From: Zanthoxylum bungeanum
Lineage: Eukaryota > Streptophyta > Magnoliopsida > Sapindales > Rutaceae
Reading direction: 5' to 3'
DNA length: 64,000 nucleotides
Assembly: GCA_019454045.1 (NCBI GenBank)
Contig: SKCR01015032.1
Span: forward strand, 62,001-126,000
Position numbers and translations under genes: made by a program. Position 1 is the stretch's first letter. The number at the start of each line of letters is the position of its first letter. Below the pieces are notes generated by a model that saw only the letters and a list, made by a program, of their open reading frames with translations, made no database searches and had not been told where the DNA came from. This document shows positions 33,908-47,198 of the stretch, piece by piece.

Positions 33908-34645
33908 CGGATGTCTGGTAACTAGTCTCTATAATCGGATAAACCTGACCTTGTCATTTTATCCCGATGACTGCAGTACTTAAGAGTACTAGTATCGTAT
34001 CCTACCCGACCATCATCTCCATATGACTGGAGTAACACTTCCGTCTTGACATCACACCCAACACACTACGATTCTCAATATACCAAGCATAGGCGTACAC
34101 AGAACCTGTTAAAGCCCTGGACGACCGCAACCAAAGTATATTGATTGTCGCAAGTATTAGCGGTGCAAGTCTCAGGTTAAGACCAACTACACTTACCCTG
34201 ATTTCGGACTTCCATAGACACATAGTCATACTACCAATGGATTTCCGAGGGGGTCTATCCAGAGCGAAGCTGTTTCCCGTACCATCGGTAAAACACAACT
34301 TCCTATTACACTTGCATGAGTATCCTATACCCAAATATATGAGAACTATGTCGTTGTGCCCTCACAACGCGCACAAGTGTAATACTAGTCTTTTACGTAT
34401 TTATCGATGTCCAATCTCGATAATACTCTGACTAGGGATATTTAATGATTTATCCTTCGTGGAATGATACTGTCTCATATCATTCTCAATCCAGGAATAA
34501 ATCATAGGGACCTCTTATCATTTATATATCTAGGTGATCTAATCACAAATGATAAGAGTGTAATCTCCTTTGTCACATAGTTAATTTGTACAACAACACC
34601 ATGATCTGTACAAATAGTGACGCTATGGGTCATAATTGTCCAACA
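33908..34645 (-). repeat. second LTR arm of element D
   Basis: 738 bp, exactly the reverse complement of 32024-32761 in extent. I count about 11 mismatches in 430 bp compared. It is followed by the polypurine tract (minus strand CCAAGTGGGAGAT) and degenerate RNase H, so it is the proximal part of the true 3' LTR. The loop between the arms is 1146 bp. Confidence 0.9.
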
Positions 34646-37600
34646 ATCTCCCACTTGGCCTATAGCCAGTCACTCGAGTGTCTTACACCCGAACTATGTA
34701 CGGTTGGCTCAAATTGCTGAGAAAAGCTTTCGTCAGCAGATTTGCATGATTATCATCTGATGCGATTTATTCGATCATCACATCGCCATGATGTATAATC
34801 CAAATGAATCAGATGAATATCGAAGTATATATCTGGATCGTTGATGAGACCATTAATTCTTTAGCCTGTGATGCAGCCTAGCTCAGCTGCTAACAGAATT
34901 ATATCTAATCTAATTAGATTTGTTATCGACCCAAATGGCTTCTATTGCTGCCTCAGCTGCAGCAATAACCCGTATTTGTTGTTTATTCGGTAACAGTATC
35001 TTGCTTGGAAGATTTCTAGCTCACAATTCCGTTATTCAAACTTTGTATAGTACCGTCTGCGACTTATAGTCGCATAATCGGTTTAGGAAACTTGCAGTAG
35101 TGATCCCAGTCACTTCAAGTTCTCCTTCTCCACAGATTAAGACAGCATCCTTAGTTTTCCAAGATACTAAAGATGTTCTTAACTTCAATCCAGTGACTAT
35201 CACTTGGATTGGCCTGATTGTGACTCTATATGCTCAAAGCGTATGAGACATCAGGTCGCGTACATTTTTCAATGTACTGTTTCTCGGAGAGTTTTATCGA
35301 AAGCCAAGCTTTCACCGATTTTATTATGGGAATCTCATTTCTAAGAAATGACATATTATCATTATTTTATAGGACTGCCACTGTCAGTGCGCTCCCACTA
35401 ACCTCCTTATATACACAAGAATCATTTTCGTTTTGAATTAAATTATAAACTATTATGATTACATCAAAACGATAATTCCAAGAACCTATGCTTGCTTCAA
35501 TCCAAACATGGATCGAATAACCTGCAAACCTTGTTTGCTTGTTATGGTACGATAAAACCGACAGGATGTTGTAAATATCCTCCGAAAGGGTTCTTTTTTG
35601 GAAAGCGATTTTCCCGTTCAGCTGACATATTTCATAAATGAGACATGCAGCTTAAGCAAGCATTATCCAAATGGATTGACCGTGGAAACAGGTAAAAGGT
35701 TAAATCGTAATCAACACAATGTTGATAACGATACCTTTCCGCTACAAGCCTAGCTTAGTACGTTGGTATGTTGCCATCCATGTATGTCTTCTTTGAAGAC
35801 TTATATAATACCATTAGGCACAATGCCTTGCGGTACATCAACTAGTATCCAAACTTGTTGATATACATGGAATCCATTTCGGATATCATGGCACTTTGCC
35901 ATAATGGGATTTGATACCTTGTACCACTTCCTCATACGTAGTCAGTTGGTATACCTCAATAAGATTGACATCTTTTATGAGGTGAGATCAGAAACCCATA
36001 CCCCAGGTTGTTTTCTGACTCTCTCTGATCTACACGGTCCTTGTGTATTCGAAGATTACTGGTATAGTTTCATCCTTGATGAACTATTTATGTTCCATTA
36101 AGGATCTGTGCCAGGAATAGTATTACTCCGATTTTCATCGAGTTTTACTATCCTCCCACTTACCACTGCATATAGGTATTCCTCTTAGGAAAACCGCATG
36201 GTGAGCAACAATTACATTGTTCTCAAGTGAGTTGTATAAGTACAATACTTTGGTATCCCTAGGATTACCGACAATTGGCACTTATCCAATTTGGGTTCTA
36301 GTTTGGTATCATCCAAACACATGCCTAGCATACCCAAATATTCAGGAATGAGAAACCTGGTTTCTTTCCTGTTCATATCTAATATGATATCTGTCAAACA
36401 GATTTTAATGGAACCTTATTCAAAATAAGTTCTGCACTGTTTAAAGCTTATCCGTTGAAGGAAATGGTAGCTCAGAGCGACTCATGATCAACCTTATCAT
36501 GTCCAACAAATTCGGTTACTCATTTCGGACACACCGTCAAATTGACGTGTTCCGGGAGGAGTCCTCATTTGAAAGAATACTTTATTCTTTCAAGTATAAT
36601 AGAAACTTATTGCTTAAGTATTTTCCATTACGGTCTTACCGTGACAGTTTAATACTTTAGCCGATCTGTTTGTCTATTTCGTGTCGAAAACTGTAAAAGT
36701 TTCTGATTTGTGTTCTTCAAAAGAAACACATAACCATAACGTGATGCCACATCCGTAAAGGTCACGAAATATTCATATCCACCTCTAGCCTAGCTAGATA
36801 TGGGCCCACTTACTTCACTATGAACTAGGGCTTACAGATCGGTGGCATTTGCACTTATACCAAGTAAAGGTGTTATAGGCACATTGCCCTATAAATTAGA
36901 TTCGTAGACTTTATTTGAATAGTATCAAATCAGTCTGAGTACCCACTCTTCAAAAGTGTGGATATACGATTCTTCTTTTAGTTGTGTCCCAGACAACAAT
37001 GCCACAATTGGTTTCTTCTGATCAAATCAGTTTGAGCTATTTTTTTGTCATGTTATATATTTGAGATTTATTTATATTCAAAATATAAATTCTGTTATTC
37101 ACATCTAATGTGTTTATCTCAATATCATCTTTATATAATAAAACACTTTAGTGTTCTAGAATATAAAGGTTCACCCGCAGCGGGTTAAACAATGATATAA
37201 AAATAATGTTTCTAGTCAAACTAGTTACATTATAACAGTTTCTAAATTTAAGTACATACCCGAAGGTAGTTCCTAAATTTAGGTATCTACAGTTAAACAA
37301 CGACTTTCGTCCCGTTTTCAATCCGCAGATTAATCTCAATTGAAGTCAGTATCCTGTTCATAACAGATTCTGAACATCAATACATATTTATGTACCACAC
37401 TAAGTATTTAAAATCTAATTTTAATACTAGTAGTGAACATAATGTTGACAAACATATTTGAAGTCAGAGCCTTGCTCGTCTTCAATTCCTTCATGTCTGC
37501 TTTGTCCAAACGGCAGTCACGCTTTCGCGATCCCGTTTGCTACATTTAGGCAGACATTTTAGGATATGTCATTTATCTTCCCAGAAGATTATAATGATTT

Positions 37601-38095
37601 TGCCTTTGCCTATTTCAAGACTCCAGAAGCCGTTGGCCTAGCCTCGGCCTTCTAGAATATCGAAGTAAGACGCTGCGCTACTTGCCTTATTGCAAACTTT
37701 GACTTTATCTCCTTGAGAATAGTCATTAACTCTCCATGAGTTTACTATTGCAATTTAGTACTTCTAAAATCTAAATATAGATCTAAGAAGATCCTTCAAT
37801 TTCATTATCATACTTTAAGGATCTAATCCTTAGTTCTGATTTAGAAATTAAGGAGTCTACTACGACAAGCTTAATGGATTAAGCACTAAAGTTATCATTA
37901 CATAAATCTTCCAAAGATTATGCTCTACTATTTGCTTAACTCCGGGCTTAGGCATAATATGTTATTTTATCAAATAAAATAACTTATTATTTTCTAGGAC
38001 CATCCTGAAATTTATTCCCAATTTTGAAAATTAAACCATTTAAATACATTTTCCCTAGGATTATGTTTTAAATGTCAATCTTTCAATTTTATCTT
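34646..38095 (-). pseudogene. pol: element D gag-pol, heavily degraded
   Basis: It aligns in order with element C: RNase H about 34690-35170, RT about 35190-35770, integrase about 36180-36950, protease and zinc-knuckle remnants about 36950-37560, gag to about 38095. For example, GCTCCCACTAACCTCCTTAT (35394 on) matches the C sequence at 31674. No frame exceeds 70 codons. The gag start reads AAGATAAAATTG where C has an intact ATGGCTGG start, so the start codon is gone. Confidence 0.8.
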
Positions 38096-40413
38096 GATTT
38101 TAATAGTCCAACTATTTAATCAATGATTTAGGTATTATTTATTATAATGATTACAATAGTCCAACTATTTAATCAACTATAATTTAATAGATTAAAATCA
38201 ATTATATTGATTACTATAATCCAATTATAAATCAACTATAAATGAATTGTTTGAATACAGTCCAACTGTTAATTAAAAATACGATTTAAATATTAGTCCA
38301 ACTAACATTTAATTTATATGACGAATGATATTTGTTTTGAGCACTTATGGCAAGTACTTAAACGAATATTGCAAATTCAATTCTTGCCTCCCACTATTTT
38401 TCGGTGAGTCTCTAACCCGCTGTCGAGTACTCGGGAAACCGTGTTTCCTAGCGGGCTAGGATCCCATTAAATATCACACAATCTTGACTTTGGCCAACAA
38501 ATTGTATGATAATTAACTAGGTAGATCTCTAAGATCAATTGGATCTAATACAATTCCTAGATCCAGTAGGGGGACATCCAAGTCCGAAACATATATCTTA
38601 TATATGCCAATACATCAAATATATTGCCTAACCTTTTTCCTCTGAATCAACTAAGCCTTGGCTTTGGCACAACAAACTTAGTGATCCCAGTCAAGCGCGA
38701 CCCATTGACCATGGAAAGCTTCGTAATCAATGTCGATGGACAAGAAGTGGTCTTGACTTTGGCCAACAAACCACAACTTGAACAAGACACCGATATGGAA
38801 CAAAGCTCTCGTGATTCAAACACATCCTCGACGGACAAAGGCCTTGACTTTGGCCAACAAGCCAATGCCAGTCTCGGATCTTGAGTGAGAATCACTCAAA
38901 GGAAGGAAAAATGCTTAATATTGGTGAGGGTTTTTCGCGTGCAAATTGGCAACCAATTTATTATCTTTGTTAAGGTCTCATCATCATACACCCTTAAACA
39001 TGCATTCTAAACACATAATAAAGCGCGTATAAATAAATAATAATGATATGCTAATGGATACTTTACACAATGATCCTAGATCAAATCTCTCCATTTCTCT
39101 CTCCCTCTAGCACATGTATTACTTCTACCCGTTACACTACACTTCTAAAGAAACCTCATTTACATTGAGGGGAATAGGTGAGAAGAGAATACAAAGAATG
39201 AGGAGGTAATAAGGCTGGACACGCAGTTCCAATTAATAAATCAAATTTATTACAACAATTTCTAAAATTGTCCCACCATTCTAATATCCATCCGATATAC
39301 ATTATTCATGCATCGCAACCATGTATTCACACAAGCATGTTATCAATCAATCTAATCCAGTTAATTAATCTGATAATTAGTGATCATCCAATGTTCAAAC
39401 AACGATTTGATTTTGCGCGAGTCAAACTCGTTTTGCGAATAAGTACTCAAAGTACGAATTCTCGAATTAAATTAAACTACATAATTAAATCCAATTCAAT
39501 ATGCATTTAATCCTAATTCGCTTATTTAATTCTGAATTAAACATTACACTTTATTAATAAACCTTTACGACTTAAATTCCAAATTTAATCGTTACGGGTC
39601 TCAAAGCCCGATTAACATCCAACGTCAATTTAATTAAAGTCCAATGGGCTTTTAATTAATTTCTTAAGGCGTGGACTTTTGGTCAACTCGGGTCGAACCC
39701 AATAACCAAAATCCAATCCGGGAATTACCCCATAAGCCTAAAAATCAATCTTGGCCCATTAGGCCTAATTAAACTTTAAAGGTCCATTAGTCGCATTTGG
39801 GCTTTATGGAAGCGGTTTTGGGCCCAATTGGATCCAATCCATTTGGCCTAAACCTAACTTGGTACAACCAAGCCCAATAACAACTTTAAAAGCCCAATTT
39901 ACAAAATAGGCCCAATTTAATTAAATTCCAAAAATCCAATTTCTTAATTTAATTAAACAAAGTGTATTACATAATTAATTACCTAATTAACATTTCTAAA
40001 ACATCAATTAGCCTAATTAATCATGCTCTTCTACAACAAAACATGTCCAACACATTTCATCAAAAATCAAACCCAATACATGCTACATCAACTCTCGGCA
40101 ATGGAGAATTATTTTGTCCAAATCAAATTCAATCCAATTAAATTCAATTCAACATTAAATCAATATCCCCAAATGATTTCCAACACATCCAATGATCAAA
40201 AATCAAAAATCCAAGACAATTTAGGGCATGCTCATTTTCGACCAAGCCATAAAATTTGGGGAAATTTGTTCCAAACAATTTTTCAACAAATTGATCCAAT
40301 CAATCTTCAATTAAACATACTTTAAGCATACCAAATCATCCAATTTCATTAATTCATGCTCAAACACATTTTACCCAAATTTTAAGCCCTAAATATTTTC
40401 ATGTTTTAACCTT
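38096..40413 (-). other. leader region of element D
   Basis: A leader of about 2.3 kb between primer site and gag. The motif CTTGACTTTGGCCAACAA is at 38483, 38752 and 38843. The proximal half is dominated by AATTAA and CCCAAT words. No ATG-initiated frame is conserved with elements C, E or F. Confidence 0.75.
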
Positions 40414-40427
40414 GCTCAAGATACCAT
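40414..40427 (-). promoter_or_regulatory. primer-binding site of element D (tRNA-Met type)
   Basis: Minus strand ATGGTATCTTGAGC directly follows the LTR end CACCAACA. It resembles the initiator tRNA-Met site TGGTATCAGAGC with small changes. Confidence 0.7.
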
Positions 40428-40542
40428 TGTTGGTGTTAGATAAGGTCCCAAGATCATAAACAAGCATGAAATAAGTGTGAATACAAATCAACGAAGTTGC
40501 GGAATACTTACATCGATCGGTTGAGCGACGCGGCAAGCAACA
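40428..40542 (-). repeat. 115-bp 5' LTR remnant of element D
   Basis: It matches the last part of the family LTR (compare the end of 58707-60773). It starts abruptly at TGTTGCTTGCC on the minus strand, next to the TSD. The missing upstream LTR part is similar to what is found inverted at the left end of D. Confidence 0.8.
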
Positions 40543-40547
40543 ACCCT

Positions 40548-42340
40548 TTAGCTACAAGCCTAGCTTTGTACGTTTGTATGTTGCCTTCCATGTCTGTCTT
40601 CGTTTTGAAGACTCATTTACAACCAATAGGCTTAATGCCTTCTGGTGCATCAACCAGTGTCCAAACTTGGTTGGTATACATGGAATCCATTTCAGACTTC
40701 ATGGCTTCTTGCCATAAAGCATAGTCGATACCTTGTATCGCTTCCTCATACGTAGCCGGTTCATTATCCTCAATAAGATTAATGTCTACATGAGGTGAGA
40801 TCAGAAACACATACCTCTCAGGTTGTTTTCTAACTCTCTCCGACTTACGCGGTTCTTGTGTATTTGAAGATTGTGGAACAATCTCATCCCTGATGGACTA
40901 TTCGTGTTCCGTGAGGGGGTTGGTGCCAGGAACAGTATCACTCTGATTTTCATCGAGTTCTGCTTTCCTCCCACTTACCACTGCATTCATGAATTCCTTT
41001 TCTAGGAAAACCGCATGGAGAGCAACAAATATTTTGTTCTCTTGTGGGTTATAGAAGTAATATCATTTCGTTTCCTTAGGATAACCTACAAATAGGCACT
41101 TATCCGATTTGGGTTCTAGTTTGGTATTATCCAAACATTTAACATATGCCCAGCATCCCCAAATCTTCAGGAATAAGAAACCAGATTTCTTTCCTATCCA
41201 TATTTCATATGGAGTCTGTCTAACAGACTTTGACGGAACTTAATTCAAAATAAGTATTGCACTGTTTAATGTGTATCCCCAGAAGGAAATCGGAAGCTCT
41301 GTGCGACTAATCATTGACCTTACCATGTCCAACAAAGTTCAGTTTCTCCATTCGGACACACTGTTTAATTTAGGTGTTCCGGGAGGAGTCCACTGTGAAA
41401 GAATACCATATTCTTTCAAGTAATCTTGAAACTCATTTCTTAAGTATTCTCCACCACGGTCCGACCGCAATGTTTTAATACTTTTACTAGTCTGTTTTTC
41501 TACTTCGTGTCGAAACTCTTTGAATTTCTCAAAAGTTTCCGACTTGTGTTTCATAAGATAAACATAACCATAACGCGATGCATCATCCGTAAAGGTTACG
41601 AAGTATTCATATCCACCTCTAGCCTGGCTAGACATGGGCCCACATACGTCACTATGAACGAGGGCTAACAGCTCAGTGGCACGTACACCTTTACCGCTAA
41701 AAGGTGTTTTAGGTATTTTGCCTAACAAACAAGACTCGCAGACTTCATATGAATTAGGATCAAATCCGTCCAAGTATCCATTTTTCGAAAGTGTGGATAT
41801 ACGCGTTTTGTTAATGTGTCCCAGACGACAATACCACAAATAAATCTCTTCCATTTTACTCAATTTGAGCCTTTTTTTTGTCATATTATATGTTTGAGAT
41901 TCGTTCATATTCAAAATATAAAGACCATTATTAACATCTGCTATACATATCAAAATATCATCTTTATATACAAAACACCCAGTGTTCCTGAATACAAAGG
42001 TATACCCGCATCGGGTTAAACTAGATACAGAGATGATATTCCTAGTCAAACTAGGTACAAAATAACAATCCCCTGATGTAAGTACATGCCCTGAGGGCAG
42101 ATTCAAAACATAGGTGCCAACGGCCAAAACGGCGACTCTCATGCCATTTCCGACTCGGAGGTCGACCTCCCCTAAAGTCAGTCTTCTGCTAATCTGGAGA
42201 TCCTGCACATCAGTACATATGTGAGTACCACATCCAGAATCAAAAATCCAATTTTTCAAACCAGTAGTGGACATGTTTATTTCAATAACAAACAGACATG
42301 AAGCCGGAGCCTTGCCCGCCTTCGCTTCCTTCAAGTCCAC
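40548..42340 (-). pseudogene. pol: element C pol, N-terminal RT, integrase and protease
   Basis: RT N-terminus: 40810-40613 (EPATYEEAIQGIDYALWQEA, VWTLVDAPEGIKPIG) and the start of the KARLVAKG block up to the D insertion. 40820-41340 covers the integrase C-terminal part in broken frames. 42340-41339 is a 333-codon frame with protease WIFDSGCGTHIC, GAG-pre-integrase LWYCRLGHINKTR and integrase core HSDVCGP, FTDDASRYGYVY and SDRGGEYL. The third acidic residue is near its end, where the frame is altered (SEWRN). It is fairly well preserved. Confidence 0.9.
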
Positions 42341-43139
42341 CTTGAAATTATGGCAGTCATGCTTCCAGTGACCTGTTTTCCACAGTGTAGGCAGACGTCT
42401 TGGGATATGTCATTTGTCTTCCCAGAAGACTGTGACGATTGAGCCTTGCCTTTCTTTTTCTTCTTCTTCACACCCCCAGAAGCCATCGGCCAAGCCTTGG
42501 CCTTCTTGGATGTCGAAGTAAGATGCGCCTCGCGCTTCTTGCCTTTTTGAAGCTCTGGCTCTGCCTCTTTCAGCATAACCATTAACTCTCCAAGAGTTTT
42601 CTCTTGGTTCATCATATTATAGTCATGATGAACCCGCCCCAGCAGTCAAGCAGAGACTGTAAGATCAAATCTATAGAAGTCTCAGCCTCGAAGGTAATGC
42701 CCAGCTGACCCAGCTGTTCAATGTCAGTAATCATCTGTGACACGTAGTGTTCGACAGATGTACCCTCTGACATACGTGAGCGAAAGAGCTTCTTCTGTAA
42801 TTCATACTTCTGAGATCTAAGATTAGATCTATGAAGATCCTTCAACTTCAACATCATATTATAAGGATCCAATCCCTTGTTCTGACGACGAAATTGAGGA
42901 GTCATTGCAGCAAGCATAACAGATTGAGCAGTAAAGTTATCATCTCGATGAGTCTTCCAAAGCTCATGATCAACTGGTCGCTCAAGTCCGAACTCAGGCC
43001 CAAGAGGTCTCTCTATAACATAGAGCAACTTCTCAGCTCCCACGACTATCCTGTGATTCATCTCCCAGTCTAGAAAATTTACGCTGTTAAATACATTCTC
43101 GCCCATGATTATGTCCCTAACGCTAATCTTTCCAGCCAT
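42331..43139 (-). pseudogene. gag: element C gag (two frameshifts)
   Basis: The ATG at 43139 gives MAGKISVRDIIMGENVFNSV, then LDWEM, a Gag domain with MLAAMTPQF and LQKKLFRSRMSEGTSVEHY, to 42612. A one-base shift there separates EKTLGELMVMLKEAEPE (42615 on), a lysine-rich stretch and the zinc knuckle, whose first half CLHCGK is readable before a second shift. In a working copy gag and pol would be one frame. The start codon is intact here, unlike in D and E. Confidence 0.88.
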
Positions 43140-45317
43140 TTTGATTGCTATAGTCCAACTATCTAATCAAATATTTTAGGTACACTCAAAATGCAATGGT
43201 TACTATAGTCCAACTATATAACCAACTACAAGTGGAGTAGTGTTTAGAACAGTCTAACTGTTCAAAGAAAATAATAAAATAATATTAGTCCAACTAATAT
43301 ATAATAACTAGAAATAATAGAAATAGAGCGCGCATTTTAGCGAGTATTAAATAAAATTAAAAATTTAATACTAGCCTCCCACTATTTTTCGGCGAGCCTC
43401 TAACCCTACGTTGAGTACTCAGGAAACCTAGTTTCCTAGTGGGCTAGGATCCCGTTAAATAATACACAACCTTGACTTTGGCCAACAAGCTGTATAAAAT
43501 TTAAATAGGTAGATCTCTAAGATCAATTGGATCTCATCCAATTCCTAGATCCGGTAGGTGGAATTCCAAGTCCGAAACATATATCCAATATATTTCCTAA
43601 GCTTAATGATTCCAGTTAAGCGCAACCCATTGACAGTGGGAAAACTTCGTAATCCACGTCGATAAACATAAGTGACCTTGATTTTGGCCAACAAGTCACA
43701 ACTGCCCAAGACATGCGATGTTAACAAAGCTTTAATGGTTCAAACACATCCGCGATAGACAATGATCTTGATTTTGGCCAACAAATCAAAGCCAATCTTG
43801 GATCTTGAGAGAGAACCACTCAATGGAATGAAACGCTTAATATTAAATGTGAGGGCGTTTTCGTAAATTGGCAACCAATTTATTATCTTTGATTATGTAT
43901 CAACATACACCCTTAAACATGCATTCTAAAAGCATAATAAGGCGCAATAAATTTAATAATGATATGCTGATGGATATTTACAATTTGTTCCTAGAACAAA
44001 TCTCTCTCTCTTCCTCTCTCCCGCTAGCACTTTACATTCTTCTAAAACCCAATTACATAACATTATAAGAAACCTCATTTACATTGAGGGGAATTGGTGA
44101 GAAGATAAATACAATGAGAATGAGAGGTGATAGGCTGGACACGCATGTACAATTTCAAATAAATACCATATTTACAACAATTTCCAAAATTGCCCCCACC
44201 CATCTAATATCCATCTGATATACATTATTCAAACAAATACATCCAAGTATTCACACATATCATGTTGTAAATTTCCAATTAATGATCATCCAATGTTCAT
44301 ACAACGATTTGATTTGCTCGAGTCCAACTCGTTTAAGAATAAATACTCAAAGTAAGTATTCTTGAATTATATCGAACTACAATATTAAATCCAATTTTAA
44401 TTGTATTCAATACTAATTCAAGTTTAATTCCAAATTAAATAATTACACTTATTTTATTAATGCCTTTTTAGACTTGGATTCCAAATCCAATCCAAATGGC
44501 CTCAAAGGCCCATTTAGCATCCAATGCCAATTCGATTAGGTCCAATGGGCTTTTAATTAATTCTTTAGGCATGGACTTTTGGCTATTATGGATCAAACCC
44601 ATAATGCCTTCACCCATTTAGGAATCACCCTATGCCAAAAATTAATTTTGGTCCATTAGGCCCAATTAAATTACTAAAGGCATAAAAGTCATATTTTGGA
44701 CTTTATGGAAATAGTTTAGGCCCAATTGGATCCAACCCAATTGTCCAAAACCAAACTTGACCCAACCAAGTCCATTAATCCAAATATAACCAAATTAGCC
44801 CAATTAATATTTTAGGGACTAATTTAAATTAATACAATATTCCAAATATCACATTAATTCAATTTAAGTGTAATTAACACAACTAATTAATTAATCTAAC
44901 ATTTCCAAAATATTAATTAATCTAATTAATCATGCTTAATCATTCTAATTCATGTCCAACACAAATTGAAGTAAAATCAAGTCTCTAACAACATGCTTCT
45001 CACGACAATTGACAAGAAAATAATCATGCAATTTGATTTCAATCCAATTAAATCAACATTTAACATATATTTCATGCCATTAACACATCCAAGTGTCTAA
45101 TTTCAAAAAAATCACCATGAGCTAAATCTAGGGTAGTTTCGGCCAAGGTAAATGATTTGGGGAAATTTGATCTAATCAATTTTTCAACAATCCAATGATG
45201 CACAACTCTAAGTTATCATCATCTAACATCAACCAAACACTCAATTTAGAATTTACATGCTCCAAGCAAAAATCCCCAAAGTTAATAAACCCTAGAATTC
45301 AAAATCACATTTAGAAG
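43140..45317 (-). other. leader region of element C
   Basis: About 2.2 kb. The motif CTTGACTTTGGCCAACAA or its CTTGATTTTGG variant is at 43471, 43677 and 43767. The order and spacing match elements D, E and F. No conserved ATG-started frame is seen. Confidence 0.75.
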
Positions 45318-45331
45318 GCTCTAGATACCAT
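45318..45331 (-). promoter_or_regulatory. primer-binding site of element C (tRNA-Met type)
   Basis: Minus strand ATGGTATCTAGAGC directly after the LTR end GACTAACA, close to the TGGTATCAGAGC primer site of initiator tRNA-Met. Confidence 0.8.
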
Positions 45332-47193
45332 TGTTAGTCTCTAAGACATGCTTCCAAGATCTTAAACATGATTTGTGTGTGAAATAATCAAGTAAAAGTG
45401 GCGGAAAATACTTACATTGATTTGGATAAATTCGAAATTTCTTTTTGATGGATGAAGCTCCAAGCTTTTGATAGGTTGTTTGTGCCTTGGGTGAGTTTCC
45501 CTAACACCTCAAATGACTCCTCCAAGTGCTAGCTTTGAGAAATTTTTGAAGCAAAACTTTCTTCCAATAGAGAAGAGAATTCGGCCAAGTGGGAGGGAGA
45601 AGAGAGATGAGTGAATGATTCTTCAAGTTGGTTGTTGTGTGTGTTAAATACAACATTTAAAATTGCCAACTACTTCCATCAATTTGTGAAAATTGATATA
45701 AGTCATGGGTCCCACAATTTTTAAATTCAAATTTTAAGTTGGTTTACACAACACACAACTTGACTTGGGCCTGGATTCGTTTAATTCCGAATTAAACGAA
45801 TTTGTCGTCGCGACATAATTAAATCCAATTTAATTAATAATTATGCCTCGTAAAATTATTACGATAGTCACTTTCGAATTAATTCCAAATTAATTCGTTC
45901 GCCCGAATTAAAATCCAATTTTAATTTTGTATTGAAATCCAATTTCAATTAATATATCCGATATATTATTTTAGCCGTAAATAAATAAATTAAATAGAAA
46001 AATCCAATTTAACTATTAAATTTATTTTATCGATTAATTCTAAATTAATCGCGTTCTCTCTTCTATACGAATTTAATCCCAGATTAATTCTTGCCGTAAT
46101 TAATCCCAGATTAATTTTCTCTCTCATAATTAATCCCAAATTAATTCTATTCGAGTCAAATGTCATTGATGAATCTTTGGGAAACGACCCAAGAGATTCC
46201 TGGTTATGTTGGTAGTAAATACGATTGTCGGACTATCTGAACACGTGTGTACCCCGAATCACGTTCTCAATGAATTACAAGACATGGTTGACTTCTAGCA
46301 AAGCACCGTGCCTACCCAATTCTCCAGAAATATTCACCGAGGAATATAATATGTATCACGCGTAGTAATACAAATGTAATGCGTAATACGATCCAGTATC
46401 GGATGTCACATGCTAGGCCTAGGGCTGGCTCTGTGTCTGCCCCGTAGGAAGCATATATCGGATCTCGCGTAACTAATCTCTGTAATCGGAAAGTCATGAC
46501 CTAGTCATACTTTCCCGATAGCTACAACATTTAAGAGTACTAGTTTCGTATCCTGTGTGACCATCATCTCCATATGACTGAAGTGATACTCCCATCTTGA
46601 CATCACATCCAATGCACTACGATTCTCAGTAAACCCAATACAGGCGTACACAGAACCTGTTAAAGCTCCAGACGACCAATATCAAAGCAAACTGATTATC
46701 GCAAGTAAGAGCGACGTAAGTCTCAGCTTAAAGATCACATACACCTACCCTGATTTAGATTCCTATAGACACATAGTCATACTGCCAATGGGATTCCGAG
46801 TGGTCTATCCAGAGTGAACTGTTCCCGGTCCAATGGCTAACAGAACCTCTTATTACACTTGCATAAGAATCCAATACCTAAATATATGAGACCTATACCG
46901 TTAAGCTTTCATAACGCGCACAAGTGTAATACTAGTCTATTTCGCATTATCAATGTCCAGTCTCGATAATACTTCTACTAGGGATATTTAATGATTAAAT
47001 CGTTCATGGATTAATACTTTCTCATATCTTATTAATTTGATTTAACCATATGGACTTTTATCATTAATATATATCCAAGTAATCCAATTACAATAATGAT
47101 AAAATAGCAATTTCCTTTTGGCACATAGTTAATTTGTACAAAAACACAATGTTCTTTACAAATAGTGATGCTATGGGTCATAATTTTCCAACA
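45332..47193 (-). repeat. 5' LTR of element C
   Basis: 1862 bp partner of 28785-30648. It carries the same palindrome chain (about 45780-46150). It is followed by the TSD GTATA (47194-47198). Confidence 0.95.
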
Positions 47194-47198
47194 GTATA

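Larger units (their letters stand above)
32024..40542 (-). mobile_element. aberrant copia element D with fold-back LTR, inserted in C
   Basis: ACCCT lies on both sides (32019-32023 and 40543-40547), and removing D restores C's RT frame. D's interior reads on the minus strand. Its left end, however, is a plus-oriented LTR (32024-33907) joined head-on to a minus-oriented LTR fragment (33908-34645). Its right end holds only the last 115 bp of an LTR (40428-40542). Both termini are TGTTG...CAACA. The interior is badly decayed. It is a rearranged copy inserted by normal integrase chemistry, judging from the 5-bp TSD. Confidence 0.9.
28785..47193 (-). mobile_element. Angela-like Ty1/copia retrotransposon C, host of element D
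   Basis: Minus-strand LTRs at 28785-30648 and 45332-47193 (TGTTGGACAA...GACTAACA) flank RNase H, RT, integrase, protease and gag in reverse order. GTATA lies at 28780-28784 and 47194-47198. Without inserted element D (32024-40542) C is about 9.9 kb. Its LTRs differ by about 4-5% over the 395 bp I compared. The lineage is judged from Gag (MAGKISVRDIIMG) and integrase sequence as Angela-like. Confidence 0.95.
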
